Positions 13,401-24,900 of a DNA stretch of 64,000 nucleotides are shown here, piece after piece. How positions within the stretch are numbered: the stretch's first letter is position 1; every line of letters starts with the position of its first letter. The translations under genes were made by a program, and so were the position numbers. This DNA comes from Eucalyptus grandis (Eukaryota > Streptophyta > Magnoliopsida > Myrtales > Myrtaceae): assembly GCF_016545825.1 (NCBI RefSeq), contig NC_052616.1, positions 2,976,001 through 3,040,000 of the forward strand, written 5' to 3'. Below the pieces are notes generated by a model. It was not told where the DNA came from and did not search any database. It saw only the letters and a program-made list of their open reading frames with translations.

Positions 13401-13860
13401 TGAGTTTGGAGAAAACGATTTCTTGCTTTTTTTTAAAAAGGAGAAAGCATTTTCCGCAATTTTAAATGCGATTATCTTCTCTAACCGTAAAATATCTTTT
13501 TTTCATTTTTTTTTATCAGTCCTATTCTATTCTTACTCTACACTCACTCCCAGACTTTTGCCTTACCTTTTGTAGGGCGTGGGAGTCGAAACCCACTCTT
13601 GAAACTCATGCGCTCCCACCTTATCTCCCTTGAGAATGTGGGAATTTAAACCCCTCATTTCTCCTTTCTATGTTGAAAGAGTGGCCACTGGAGCATTTTT
13701 TCCATTGATCGTTCACTTTCAGCGGATGGAACACTTGTAAAAACAAATGACACTTTAAGAACACGACGGCAATGCACGCGCTCAGATTTGGCGGGAGAAT
13801 GTGGGTGCGATTGGGGGGGAGCTTTCGAGGAGAGCGAGGGAAGCGTCCGGGCGGGAATCA
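10460..13860. repeat. Tandem array of degenerate ~0.55-0.75 kb direct repeats
   Basis: Three copies of the same segment lie in direct orientation. Shared landmarks are 'gagcgaag'-type text (12,537; 13,092; 13,818), 'tccatttatgactatattttgtt' relatives (about 12,640 and 13,199), 'ataaagcaatgtaaaa' (about 11,286; 12,771; 13,321), and 'ggagaaagcattttc' (about 11,429; 12,907; 13,441). Copy 1 is split by the MULE-type MITE at 10594-11253. Copies have diverged by substitutions and indels. No coding function is recognised; a 138-codon frame at 12771-13187 lies in copy 2 and is not conserved in the others. Confidence 0.7.
10594..11253. mobile_element. MULE-type MITE with perfect 9-bp target duplication
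   Basis: A 660-bp element starts GGGAAAAAGCCACCAAAAACCC and ends with the near inverse ending TTTTTATGGCTTTTTCCC. It is flanked on both sides by the identical nine bases TAAACATTA (10585-10593 and 11254-11262). A 9-bp duplication is the Mutator-superfamily hallmark. The outer arms carry repeated 'accctaaact' and 'acatttaccc' text, inverted between the two sides. The core (about 10838-11070) is GC-rich with repeated GGCGAGGGC-like text and holds a 127-codon frame without recognised motifs. Confidence 0.85.
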
Positions 13861-13946
13861 TGGTAACGGTCGTTCAAGACAACCAACTAACGGTCAAGTT
13901 GAAGACGGACAAGTCCCACACGTACGCAATAATAATTGAAAAGGTC

Positions 13947-16090
13947 CAGGGGACAACGTGACGACTGATTTTACTAATATCATCACAAACTAATTTTTAC
14001 TTATTTTCTATTCACGTAATGATGAAGAAGTGCTCACATGCTTCGAACTGAAAAGGAGGGTAAAAATATTTTTTTTTTAAATATATATTTTTTTTATTTA
14101 TGTTCAATGCACGAGGGATCTGAAATTATTGAAGGGAGGGGACAGGATAAATGATGGCCAGTAGTTCCGTATAATAATAGTGATGATAATGATAATGATA
14201 ATAATGATACTCTATTAGCATATATCAGATTTCGAAATTTACCACGTGCAAAACATTGATCAGATTAGACTTTGAAATTAAAAATGTTAGAGATCGAAAG
14301 TAAATTACAAAAGCGAAATGCTTGGCTATTATCTTGAAGAAAATGTCCAATCAATTCGAAACATATATGTACGAATGCTAATTAAATCCCAATTTTTTTA
14401 ATTTTGCTAATTTAATCATAAATTCTAGCATTTTTAGCTGTCTTTTTTGCCAAAAATACTGATGGGATGACCTGCCATGTAGAAGGACCATAATGATCGG
14501 ACTACTGCATCAAATATGATGACTACAGTCGCATCAACTAATTGATCAAGCACCCTTTGCACACGTATCTTGTTCATGAACCGAAAGCATCATTAGTCAC
14601 CATCCGTTGAACTGAATAACCATGTGGCTGCACATTTTCTTCCTCTATCCATTCAACATTATTATCGTGACAACCCCATCATTTATTTATTTATTTATTT
14701 CATAATACCCTGGAAAACCTTAAATTGGTACATTTATGATAAATTTACTCAAAATTATTTTTTTGACCACTAAAAAACCTAAACTAGTATACCTTTAACA
14801 AATTTATCATAAACTGGTATACTTGTGACAAATTTATCCTCTATTAGTTTTCGTTAAATTTTATTGTCAAATTATTAAGTTAAATGATACGTGACAGTTG
14901 ACTGGTATACCAATTTGGGATTTTACGCTCTGTTTATCATAGTTTACAATTTTTATTATTTTTTTTGTGGTATTAATCAAATTTAGCGGAGATATATTTG
15001 TCAAAAATTTATCAGTTTGGGGTTTTTTGCGATCGAATAAATAAGTTTGGAGTAAATTTGTCATAAATGTACTAGTTTGTGATTTTTTATGATCAATCGG
15101 GATAAATTTGTTACACGTGTACCAGTTTAGAGTTTTTCATGCTATTAACCCTTCTTTTATTTCCCCCCACCCCCCAAATTTTTTTTCCCCAAAATTCAGT
15201 CACATTTGTACATAAAAAATGCTAAAACGACCCATTATTTGGAGAGACTAGACTCGCCTAAAAAAGCAGGGACAACGTGACGAGTGATTTTACTAATCAT
15301 TATAACTATTTTTTAATTATTTCTTTTCACTAAATGATAAAGAGGTGCTCACATGCTTCAAAAACTGAAAAGGAGGGTAAAAATGACTTCTTCTTTTTTA
15401 AGCTCAACGATGCACAAGGGATTTGAAATTATTGAAGGGAAGGGACAAAATAATCCGTTGGCAAAGAGTAGGTTTCCAAATCTACCACGTGCAAAAGATT
15501 GACCATATTATACTTTTTACAGTGGTAGGTATCAAAGGTAGATATCAAAAGTAAATTATGCAAGGGAAATGCTTCTATGCTAGCTTCAGCGAAACTATCT
15601 AATCACTCCAAAGCATGTATGTAACAAAGCTAATGAAGTTATGAACTTTTTAATTTTTGCTTATTTAGTCTTAAATCTTTGCAAAATACCCCAATATAGT
15701 CATTCCAACTATTTTCTTGCCAAATATCGCGAATGTGACATTGTGCTATATAAGACAACCAATGATGACTAGACCACCACATCAAATGCGATTAAGTACA
15801 GTCGCATTGGCTAAATGATCAGGCATCCTTTGCATGCACATCCCGTTCATGAACCAAAAGCATCACTAATCACCCATCTGCCGAATTGAATAACTCGTAG
15901 CTGTGCTGTGCATTTTCTCCTTCTATCCATTCAAGATTATTATCGCGACGGCCCGGCATTTCTTTGCTTTCTCCAATTCCCCCCACCCCTAAAAAATTTC
16001 GAGAATTTAGTCAAATTTGTACATACAAAATGCCAAAACGACCCCATTTATTTCGAGAGACTAGACACACCTGACAGAAGCAAGGGCCAT
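13947..16090. repeat. ~1.3-kb direct duplication, two diverged copies
   Basis: Copy 1 (13947-15266) and copy 2 (15267 to about 16090) run in the same order and orientation. Paired landmarks include 'ggacaacgtgacga' (13951/15270), 'gaaaaggagggtaaaaat' (about 14050/15368), 'accacgtgcaaaa' (14241/15483), 'ttcatgaacc' (about 14573/15847) and 'gagagactaga' (15242/16058). Copy 1 has about 460 extra bases at 14691-15155 that copy 2 lacks. The pair lies just downstream of the APRR2-like gene. Confidence 0.75.
14691..15155. mobile_element. Insertion in copy 1 of the direct duplication
   Basis: This ~460-bp segment is present in copy 1 and absent at the same point of copy 2 (about 15,960). Its arms carry repeated phrases such as 'cctaaactagtatac' and 'gataaatttg' that appear in inverted form on the other side, as in the MITE-like blocks at 10594, 23165 and 30240. 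It probably belongs to that MULE-MITE-like group. Its exact ends and target duplication are blurred by TTTA repeats. Confidence 0.5.
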
Positions 16091-16584
16091 ACCCCTCAAT
16101 CCTCAGAAAGGACCAACATGGGAAAACATGCAAACATCGACACGACCCAAATCCAACAAAAAGAGGCTCCAGCTGAAGCGGCTCCAATTGGAACACACTC
16201 CTGTCCCTCTTTTCTTGCTAAACACGACATGACTCCTGTCGTTGTACCACCACAAAAGAGGGCCCACCAACATGTGGCGAGGCGTCGACCTACGCGGCCA
16301 CTCCTCAGCCGCCCACATCGGCCCGCCTCCTTGAAGCTTCTGGTTGCCCGCCTTTATTCTCTGCCGTCGGATAAGATCGCGCGCGTCGTCGTCGCGTCAC
16401 ATCCTACCCAAAAACGGCGCGTCATTCTCACGCGCCCACTTTTTTTTTATTGAACGTTGAACGGCCAAATTTGGGCGGGCCGGAAATATGAGCCGATGGA
16501 TCCGGTCGGTCCTCTCCTCGCCGGAATCGAGGGGGGCCGCTAGGTTTCGTCGGGGGGATGGAGCCGGCGCGACGCCATGCTGCG

Positions 16585-19500
16585 TCAGCATGGGCCGAGC
16601 TGGTCGGCATGGGGAGGAATGCTGGGGATGCCTTGCCTGGAGAGCTCGGCGAGGACGCAGTCGGTGGAAGGCGGCTTCAGCCCCAGCGGCAAGGGCAGCC
16701 ACGGCTTGCTTATCGCCTCTTTCACGATGTTGTCAATCACTTCCTCGTCCTGCAACATACAAAAATGTCACACCAATCGTTTGCATCGCCAAAAGGGCAA
16801 TTTGCTTGTCCTTATGATGTGCGACGACTCTAGATCTTAGTATGTCCTAAACTTGCTACGTGCGAACTTTGAAACGATGCCTCCCATCGGGGGTAGAGAA
16901 GAAAAAATTATTACCCAGGAACTCAGGGGGCCCTGGATAACGATAATCTTTAGTGTCCTGAGATGTCTGATAATTTCCTCCATGACATGTGAGGAGTCAA
17001 TAATTTTATAAGGCAAAAAGCACAAAGAACCAAACACAAGATTCCAGGAACTACGGTGTTGTCATTCCTGCTTTGTGAAAACATCAGGGATTTAGGCAAG
17101 CTGCTGCATTTTTTTTTAAGGGGGGGCCTAGGACTAAAATCCGCCACGTAATGTTTGTAAAATGTCAAAGAGAATGCCCATTTACCGGATGATAGTCGAA
17201 CGAATTTCCAGCGAAGCTGTTTTCCAATCCGTCGGGGGGATGGCAAACGGGTGCATTCTGCGATTTACCGCAAAAGACCAAATTATATTCAGCAGTCTAG
17301 GACAAAGGAGAACCTTCTACCGATTATTCAGGACGCTCACCTGAGGAAAGGCAAAGCTGGGACCGTGATGAGAAGATGGCATCACTGGGCAACCCCACAC
17401 GTCGGCTTGCATCTAAAACCGCAGATACAGGAAGTAGTCACTCGCTGAAAAACTTTGCGTATGTCACTGTTGAGAGTGACAGGAGTTGCTTACCGCAGGA
17501 TAGGCAGTCTTCCAATGCCAGTTTTCTGGAGATGGCCATGGCGGATAGCCAGGCGGCCCCCACATCTGCATGCCGGCTGGATGATTACTGGGCGGTGCCC
17601 CCCACACAGGATAGGCTGCTCCTGGTGGAAGGGGGTGACCAGGATGGTGAGTCGGATAGGCCATGATAGGTCGATGCGGATAGTAACTCCTGGTGACACC
17701 ATCGCGAGAATGTGGCCATCTGCGTTCATCTTCCTTGGGCAAGATGTGTCTCCTATGCATTCGGTATTTCTGCAAAATGTGAATTCACATAAATTTCCAC
17801 AGGGCATGAAGTCATGTCGCTTTAAGGCCAATCGATAACATGAAAATGAGAGTGTGGACTTGCACGAATTTAAGTAACACTTCGATCCTACTACAGTGAA
17901 TAACCGACAACGTAAGATGAATCTTAGACAAGAGCAGTTCACTGACCTGGAGATGACTCGCCACATTGTGCCTCGTCAGGCCTTCGACTTTCATAAGGTC
18001 GAGTATGCGAGAAGGTATGGCTTGGTCCACGCCTAGCTGCTCCACCGCCTGCACAAATTTCTTGTGCAGTTCTGGGGTCCAGTCAACCTGAAATGGAGGA
18101 CGACATGGACCAAACGGACTAAAGTCACTGAATCACAAAGCTCTCCCGCCCGATTGTCAACTGAAAGTTTAACTAGCACTAATAATTCTACATAGGAAAT
18201 CACACAACACTTGTATCTACAAAACCTACGGAGGCTTGGTAGGGAAAGTTAATTTTGGGACCACTAGGATGGGAAGGAGAAACAACTAAACCAATGTAGA
18301 GGTTTGCTGCTTAAACAAGGGAAGATGGACAGCGACGGATTTTGGATGGTTCTCTGCAATTTCAATGAACAAAACATAGTGTTTGGACATATTTGAGGTC
18401 TACTCAGAAGGTGAACCAAGTCTTTTGTAACTATTATAGCTACTACATTATGGCAGGGGTCGCTCGCGGAACGAAGATTCTTTCCACGCATACAAGGGAA
18501 AGAAAAAAATGTTTTTCATAGGAAAGATGATGTTACATTTTAAGCTTTTCATTGCAATTATCTGAAGATGGATCAGATCAAACCCATTCAGCTAAAAGGA
18601 AATCAATCATCACAAGCATACCTTCATCTTCTTCCTGTTAACCCGTGCTCTGGCAGAATTATGAAGACTGGATGCTTTGCTTAGATTATCATTGCAACCA
18701 TGTACATCGTGGGACCTATCTTTGTTTTCAGACAGCGGAGATATCATGCTCTCGCACTTGGAATTGTTGGCTGAATCATCCTCTTCTTTTACCATAACAT
18801 CCCTATCTCTCTGGCCTTGAGCTTCCTGGATATTCTCAGACATTGAATCATCACAAGTTGTTTCGACAAATTTTGACTCTCCATCATGCTCCCCGCTCTC
18901 CTTCTCGACCGTTCCATTCGTTTGATCTTGGCAATCCCCATCATCTAGGAGCCGTGCACCTCCCTTCAACTGTGGAGTCGATGGTGCAGGATACTTATCA
19001 CTCGCAGCGGACATCTCTTGATCAGTTTCATGAACAGACAGTTTTCTCATTTCTCTTGACTCGTCATTGTTCTGCTCCTCATTTTTCAATTGACGCTGCA
19101 ACATGGAGACCGAAGTTTCTTTGACAAGTTTCAAAGACTCCGAGACCTCACTGACCCCTGCATTAAATGCCTGCTTGAATTTCATGATCAGAATGATTAT
19201 TTGCTTCGCACTCTCGCATAAATAGACAACAAACTCGGCAAAGAAGAATTAAAAGAACACAGCCAAACCTTGTGGGCGACATGCTGCCAAATATTCCTGA
19301 GTTTGTCCTCACAGAGCGGTTTGTGGAGGAACTCGACCGCACCAAGCTGAAATAAATGTGAACTTTATGTGAAATAAATCTGACCAGTTTATCATAGAGA
19401 CTGCTAATATCCAATCTAAATTTTGCAGTTGCAGCAGTAAATATATGATTGCCCAGGTTACAAGATAAAGAATCCAAGTGTAGGTGAATACCATGAGAGA

Positions 19501-21123
19501 AATCAATTTCAAGTATTGAACAAGTGAAAAAGCAAAAACTTACAGCTATACACTTCATGATGGTGCTGAGACAATGGTTATTTGACATCACTGCAATAGA
19601 AGAGGTCACTCATTGCGTGAGAAACTGCACAAGGACTAATCCTTCAATACAATGCATATTAGTTCTGTGATGATAACAAGGTAAGTTTTTTTTTTTTTTT
19701 TTTTTTGTGGGGGGGGTGGATTTTGCTAGTGAGCCTGGCAAAGCAAATTGAAAGTTGAATTTACTTAAATTAAGGTCAATTAAGGGCGCAACAAAAGAAA
19801 ATCCACAAAAAGGTTCATCATTGGCATGCTGATCATACATGATCATCGATATGAAAATTCAGGGGCATAAATTCAAACTTACTGATGGTAGGCAAGTCTC
19901 TAGCAGCTTCGAGGAACTCGAAACTCCCATTACTGCTTGTACTCACCTGCACCCATCAACGCATATGAGATAAAAAATGAATAAATCAGTTTTTCTTCAT
20001 TGTAACTCGTAAATGAATCGACTGAGTGGTTAGTTTGATCCAGCTGGAATAACCATATTGTTGCAACAATATGATACAAAGATGCATTCCGAAGAAAGTA
20101 GCATCCTTTGTCACAGAATTCCACTCTCACAAAACGTGTTCATAAATTTTCAGATCTCAGACTGAGAAATTGATGGTGCTTATACCTCGACCATAGCTAT
20201 GTGGAAGCTATCAGGTTTGCTAGCTATTGCCGATAGAGCCTCGTCCTCATTGCAGAATGTAAAAACTGTCAAAATGAAAGGAGAATTAAAAGCTTATCAA
20301 AGACATGGAAGTAGGCTGGAATTCACATGGAAGATACTAAAAGCTTTCAAGACATCCTCGCTTTAATTAATAGCATCACTGAGGAGACGGGGGAGAATAC
20401 CACTCAAGGAAATTCTCATGTTAAAGAAACCATAGGATCCGAAAGTTTTAGTAAATGCAGTCACAGGAAACACCCTAATCTTTACATAGGACGAAAAAAA
20501 CTGTTTGGTGATTAAAGAACAATGAAACAAAATCAAAGTAGCATTTGGAAAGTGCTTAAAAAGGGACTTTTGCAACTCCTACAACTGCAGTGCACCAAAT
20601 AAGGACAAGAAAAATTGCAACGTGGAACTGGGTATTGCATTTGGATCCTTTTCTGCGGTATCCCTTTAAAGTTGGACATTCAGCCTTGCAAGGAAGTACA
20701 TCAGGATCCACAAATAACATCATTCACGATTATTGCAAAGAGTTGTGCATAAGTCAAATTCCAAGACCACTTTGGCATCAAGAACCAAACTTCACATTAA
20801 CTGAATCGATGAGGCTCCAATAAAGATGCCCTGGAGGAAAATCTGGGACCAGTTCGATGCTGTCACCAAAAGATTAGTTGAGACAAGGAGGGTGAAAGGG
20901 TGAAAAGGATGAAAAGTTGCAAATTTTCAGATTCAGGAATCAGAATCTCTACATTTATGGTAACTAAAGAGGAAGAGAAGAGAATAATCTTACCAACATA
21001 GTCCATTAACTCCAGCTTTGATCTTATCTCTGAAGCAGAATCAGAGTCCTGGTCAAGAAGAAGGACCTTGAGTCCCTTTGGGAAGTCCTTCCATTCTTGT
21101 AGATCACTGGCAGTGCAAACCAT
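16585..21123 (-). CDS. APRR2: APRR2-like pseudo-response regulator / GARP transcription factor
   Basis: Eleven exons (5' to 3'): 21123-20994, 20265-20186, 19946-19883, 19590-19544, 19346-19269, 19170-18622, 18087-17947, 17769-17494, 17412-17341, 17257-17186, 16749-16585. They total 557 residues, all joined by GT-AG introns; Arabidopsis APRR2 is of similar size. Residues ~17-135 form a receiver-like domain in which the phospho-acceptor Asp is replaced by Glu70 (IAMVEV), while the later Lys (LHKPL) is kept, so it is a pseudo-receiver. Residues ~316-366 are a GARP/Myb-like DNA-binding domain ending SHLQKYR, split by an intron after SHLQ. A Pro/His/Trp-rich region follows, and the C terminus has [14 protein letters not shown], typical of the APRR2/GLK2-like group. 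It is expected to act in the nucleus; in fruit crops APRR2 genes affect chlorophyll and pigment levels. No lesions seen. Confidence 0.95.
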
Positions 21124-21158
21124 AGCTGGTTTGGCATTGTTTCTCAGGCCACCAACAT
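21024..21158 (-). promoter_or_regulatory. Two upstream ORFs at the APRR2 start codon
   Basis: A four-codon uORF starts at 21158 and stops at 21144. A second uATG at 21137 lies 14 bases before the main ATG, out of frame. It reads through the main start and stops at 21024 after 37 codons, overlapping the coding region. Its context has A at -3, so initiation there is plausible and would reduce main-frame translation. They count only if the leader exon starts upstream of them; a likely acceptor (TTATGCAG) lies just upstream, near 21190. Confidence 0.6.
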
Positions 21159-22050
21159 GTCTCTCGAGTCACGCTCCACCAAAAAGATTCTGCATAAACC
21201 CAAATGAAAATCGAATTCAATTCCGAGAAACCTTGAGTTTTATGTTACTGCTGGTGACAAAATCGATCCCAGAGAGAGGAGAGAAGGGCCATAAGTAAAG
21301 AAACTTCACATGCCAGGAGGGAAAAATGTGCGAGTTCTCCGGGATCTGATGAATCTACACAGAAATGAGTTGAGGAAAGAATTCTATGACTCACCCACCA
21401 GATCACTCCGATCTCATTGCTAATGCAACTTTCCAAGATAAAGGTTCCTATAGCAGGATGAACTCATACAAGCATGTGATAATTCAGCTGAGACTGACCA
21501 AATTGTGAGTGATCACCACATAAGCATGTATAACAAGCTCAGCAGAAGAGGAAGATCTTCGTTCAAAAGCAAAGATTCTTCCTGCTTGATGGGTCTCTGC
21601 AGAACAGCAAATAAACAGAATCACAGGTAAGATCACGAGTATGGAAAAGACGGAAGAAACAAAAAGCTCAGCTGGAACGAAAAAAATAAGTTGGAAAAGC
21701 CCAAAACACCAACATAGACCGTTGTGAAATCTTCCAGGTGACTAGGAAGGGAGATGAACAGCTATGAAATCCCAAAACTTGAAGCGACACACAAACCATA
21801 GCATCACCGAACCAACGCACACGGAAAGAAGTCAAGCCATTACTGAAGTGGGTTTTAAGAAACAAAAGAGGAGAAGGGGTCTATTCTTTTTATCTTTTGT
21901 CCTTCAGTTTTCACCACCTTGGGTATCCACTGTAGAGCGAGCAAGACTCTCTTCCTAGATTCACCGCAGAGCTACCTTTTCACTTTGGTTACTCCGCAGG
22001 CTTGGGTGCATAGATAGAAAGAGCGAGAGCGAGAGAGAGAGAGAGACAGC
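21124..22050 (-). promoter_or_regulatory. APRR2 5' leader and probable promoter region
   Basis: A likely leader intron acceptor lies near 21190. The upstream limit of transcription is probably near the (GA)n tract at 22021-22046, which reads CT on the transcript strand. No coding exon upstream of 21123 is seen: the start MVCTASDL matches the known N terminus of the family. Exact leader exons cannot be set without transcripts. Confidence 0.4.
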
Positions 22051-22297
22051 GCCTTCAGACGATGGGCGTTGTGCTGCGAGAAGGAAGAGAGAGAAGGGTG
22101 TCTGATTTAAGTGCACTATCTGAAATGGTGTCTGTGACTTTTCCGAGTAGTTGCCATCAGTTGCTACAAGCCACAGGATACGGGAAAAAGATGACCTTTT
22201 TTTCATATTTTTTTTTTCGGACAAAAGAGGGGTCTTCCCAAAGGGACATGAACTTTTTGTTGAAGGCCTCCTTTTTAGGTGATTGTCTCAAGGATCC

Positions 22298-22330
<33 letters not shown>

Positions 22331-22989
22331 GTTGACAAAAAGTCTTACAGTGGCGAGATGAATGCTTTGCAAAACTTTTTGGGGAATGCTTGTCTATCAT
22401 GTTATGCTCATGCTGTATGATAAAAGTTTATCGGAACATATATATATGTATATTTTTGCAATGAATAAATGTCAAATTGTATTTCATTTGAGCTCGTGTC
22501 CGTTTTCAATCTGTGATTTTTTCGTATTTTAATGATGTCATCCGTGCCGAGGACATTGATTTTTCAAATCTAAACCATAATTGTCTTTTCTTGCATGAAT
22601 GGTACAACTTTGGTGCATCATCGTATGATTGTTCTCGATCTAATTTTTTAATTCAAGAGATTTAGTTTGTAATTATTAGCTCTTGATTGACCGTGCGCTG
22701 GGTCTCCCAACTTTTCTGTTGTCCCTTGCCCCTCGTTTCGGCTTGGAAAAGTCGACGCACGGGTTTCACTCACGTGGTGATTAGGGATTAAAATATAATT
22801 TACTCGTGCGGAGAGACAAATATGCTGCTCGTCCAACGAAATTTGTGCTTAGACATGCTTGCTTGGGATTAAGTCGGTAGTTAGTTAGTTAGTTAGTTTA
22901 TTGATTATATTTTAGGTTGAATTTATGGGGCATGCTTGACCGCATTTTCTTTATCGTGAGTCGCCAATCTAATAAATCTCACTGTTTAC

Positions 22990-23055
<66 letters not shown>
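22990..23055. repeat. (TTA)n microsatellite
   Basis: About 21 uninterrupted TTA units. Shorter trinucleotide tracts of the same type occur at 22299-22328 and 33488-33531. Such long perfect tracts are usually length-variable between individuals. Confidence 0.95.
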
Positions 23056-23056
<1 letters not shown>

Positions 23057-23164
23057 GATTTTCCAAGTTTTATCCCGAAAATGGAAAGCTGGTCATCCTC
23101 TGCTTATGAAATGGTAATGATAATCGAATTGAGAAGTGATTTTCCATCTTTAGTTATCATTAAT

Positions 23165-23435
23165 AGTGAAAAAATGATTAATAACGCAAAAAATCCCAAA
23201 TTATACTCATCGTAAGACAAATATCTTGGACTTTGTTTTATATCACTAAAAACCTTAAACTTGCTCATTATAATATAAAAACTCTAACTTTTTTGTGTTA
23301 TAAAAAACTCCAAACTTATATCAGCGTGATAAATTTACTTTGGATAAAACTAAAACAGGAGTATACATGCCACACATGTATAAGTTTAGGATATTTGTGT
23401 CACGGTGGGTATTATTTGAGGTTTTTGTGCTATTT
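23165..23435. repeat. Degenerate inverted-repeat block
   Basis: Phrases such as 'aaaaaccttaaacttgctc' and 'aaaaactccaaacttatatc' on the left are met by 'tataagtttaggatatttgtgtcac' and 'gaggtttttgtgc' in inverted sense on the right. This matches the layout of the MULE-type MITE at 10594 and the block at 30240. Ends and target duplication are not clear. Confidence 0.4.
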
Positions 23436-24329
23436 GCTGAAAAAAAAAACAACACACAAATCTTCACAAGCACCATAAAAGAACCACAACAAGAAGGAGC
23501 CAATGTGGGTTTGCTTTGGTTATGAAAAAAAGGCCAAAACCGAATTTTTATTTTCCGGTCACATTTATATATGATTTATATTCTGAAAACTTATGAAATA
23601 CTCTACGTATTCCTAAATGCTGCTAAAAAAAATATTTTAAAAGGTTTTGAACATAGCACATAGAAAAGTGAAAATAGGCGCACCACAAAGTTTGAAAAAT
23701 GAATAAAAAAAAAATTTCTTTCCAATGTCGATATAGGGATCTTGAATTCCCGTAATAATTATGCAGATTTGATAATAAAACATCTTTGGTGTTACCACTT
23801 TCTAAATTGCGAAATGCAAGGTGTCTAAGGAAACATTTACTAAAATGTGATCTACTAAGTGAAATATATCAAAATATGAACAATTTGCTCTTGATCCACC
23901 GGATTCAATTTGCCCAAATTGTATAAGACACACAACAACAATTTCTCCAAAAAACGTAAACCTACGTAATAAGAAAATCAGACGAATGACATGTCATCCT
24001 GAGCAGGATAGGAGTCAAAAACGGAAAACTTGGTACTATCACGAGCCCCTTGTGACTCAATTATATACAGATCAATTGCAAGTATCCTAGTAACAAAATT
24101 TCCGTGACATATTTATATAATTAACTAAAAATAATTGAAAATATTTTGACCACTCTTTGTTGTATTGAATAAGTTATTGAGCTATTTTAAAAATATGACG
24201 AAGGAGCAGAGTTAATGTCTCGCACATATGCCACGGATGAATGTATTGACGTGTTAATTATGATTATTGATTAGTGGAAAGGATTATCTTGTATGATCAC
24301 GATACATTGATGAGGAAAAATAAAAGTTC

Positions 24330-24900
24330 GGGAGAATGATGCAAATTGATCTCTAAAATTTGGTCTAAGGTGCAATGTCGTCATTAGTTTTTTAATTTGT
24401 CCAATGTGATATGTGATTTGTTAGTATATATTCAATCCAGTCTATAAATTATATGAAAATGGTCAATCTTATTCTTTCGTTAATTTAAATTAACGGAATC
24501 TTTTTGACATGACTTCCAATCTATTAAGTTTTTGGTGGACAAAAGAAAAATACATGCAAATTATCCAAATGCAATATTCATCTCAAATCATGATATAATA
24601 ATTTATGTCGTCATATAATGAGTAACATGTTAATGCCCTATTTTTTTTTTTGACCTCTTCTAAACATATAAAATTAAAAAAGTGAGTACGTTAGACTAAT
24701 CACTTTTAAGAATCCAACTCAGCATATAATACTTCACGTTATTAAATAATGATTGGTTTGTCGTTTGACCAAATGAAACGATTATGTTGAACATTTAATA
24801 ATTTATTAACTACATTGAACAAATTAAAAATCTATAACATTGCAAATCAGATCAAAATTGAGAGATTATTTGTGTCAATCTCTCAAAAAGTTTTACACTT
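24330..24900. repeat. Inverted-repeat element, probable MITE
   Basis: The left arm ('ttgatctctaaaatttgg...gcaatgtcgtc...tttttaatttgtccaatgtg') recurs in inverted form on the right ('cattgaacaaattaaaaa...cattgcaaatcagatcaaaattgagagatt'). The arms are about 90 bp and imperfect. No transposase is visible and no clean target duplication was identified. Confidence 0.5.

Noticed and set aside
15908..16453. 181-codon open frame on plus
   Set aside because: It spans the end of the direct duplication and a GC-rich flank; the duplicated copy does not keep the frame and no domain is visible.
16397..16702. Minus-strand 101-codon frame [12 protein letters not shown]
   Set aside because: Out-of-frame shadow of the last APRR2-like exon, whose true frame is fixed by the conserved [10 protein letters not shown] motif.
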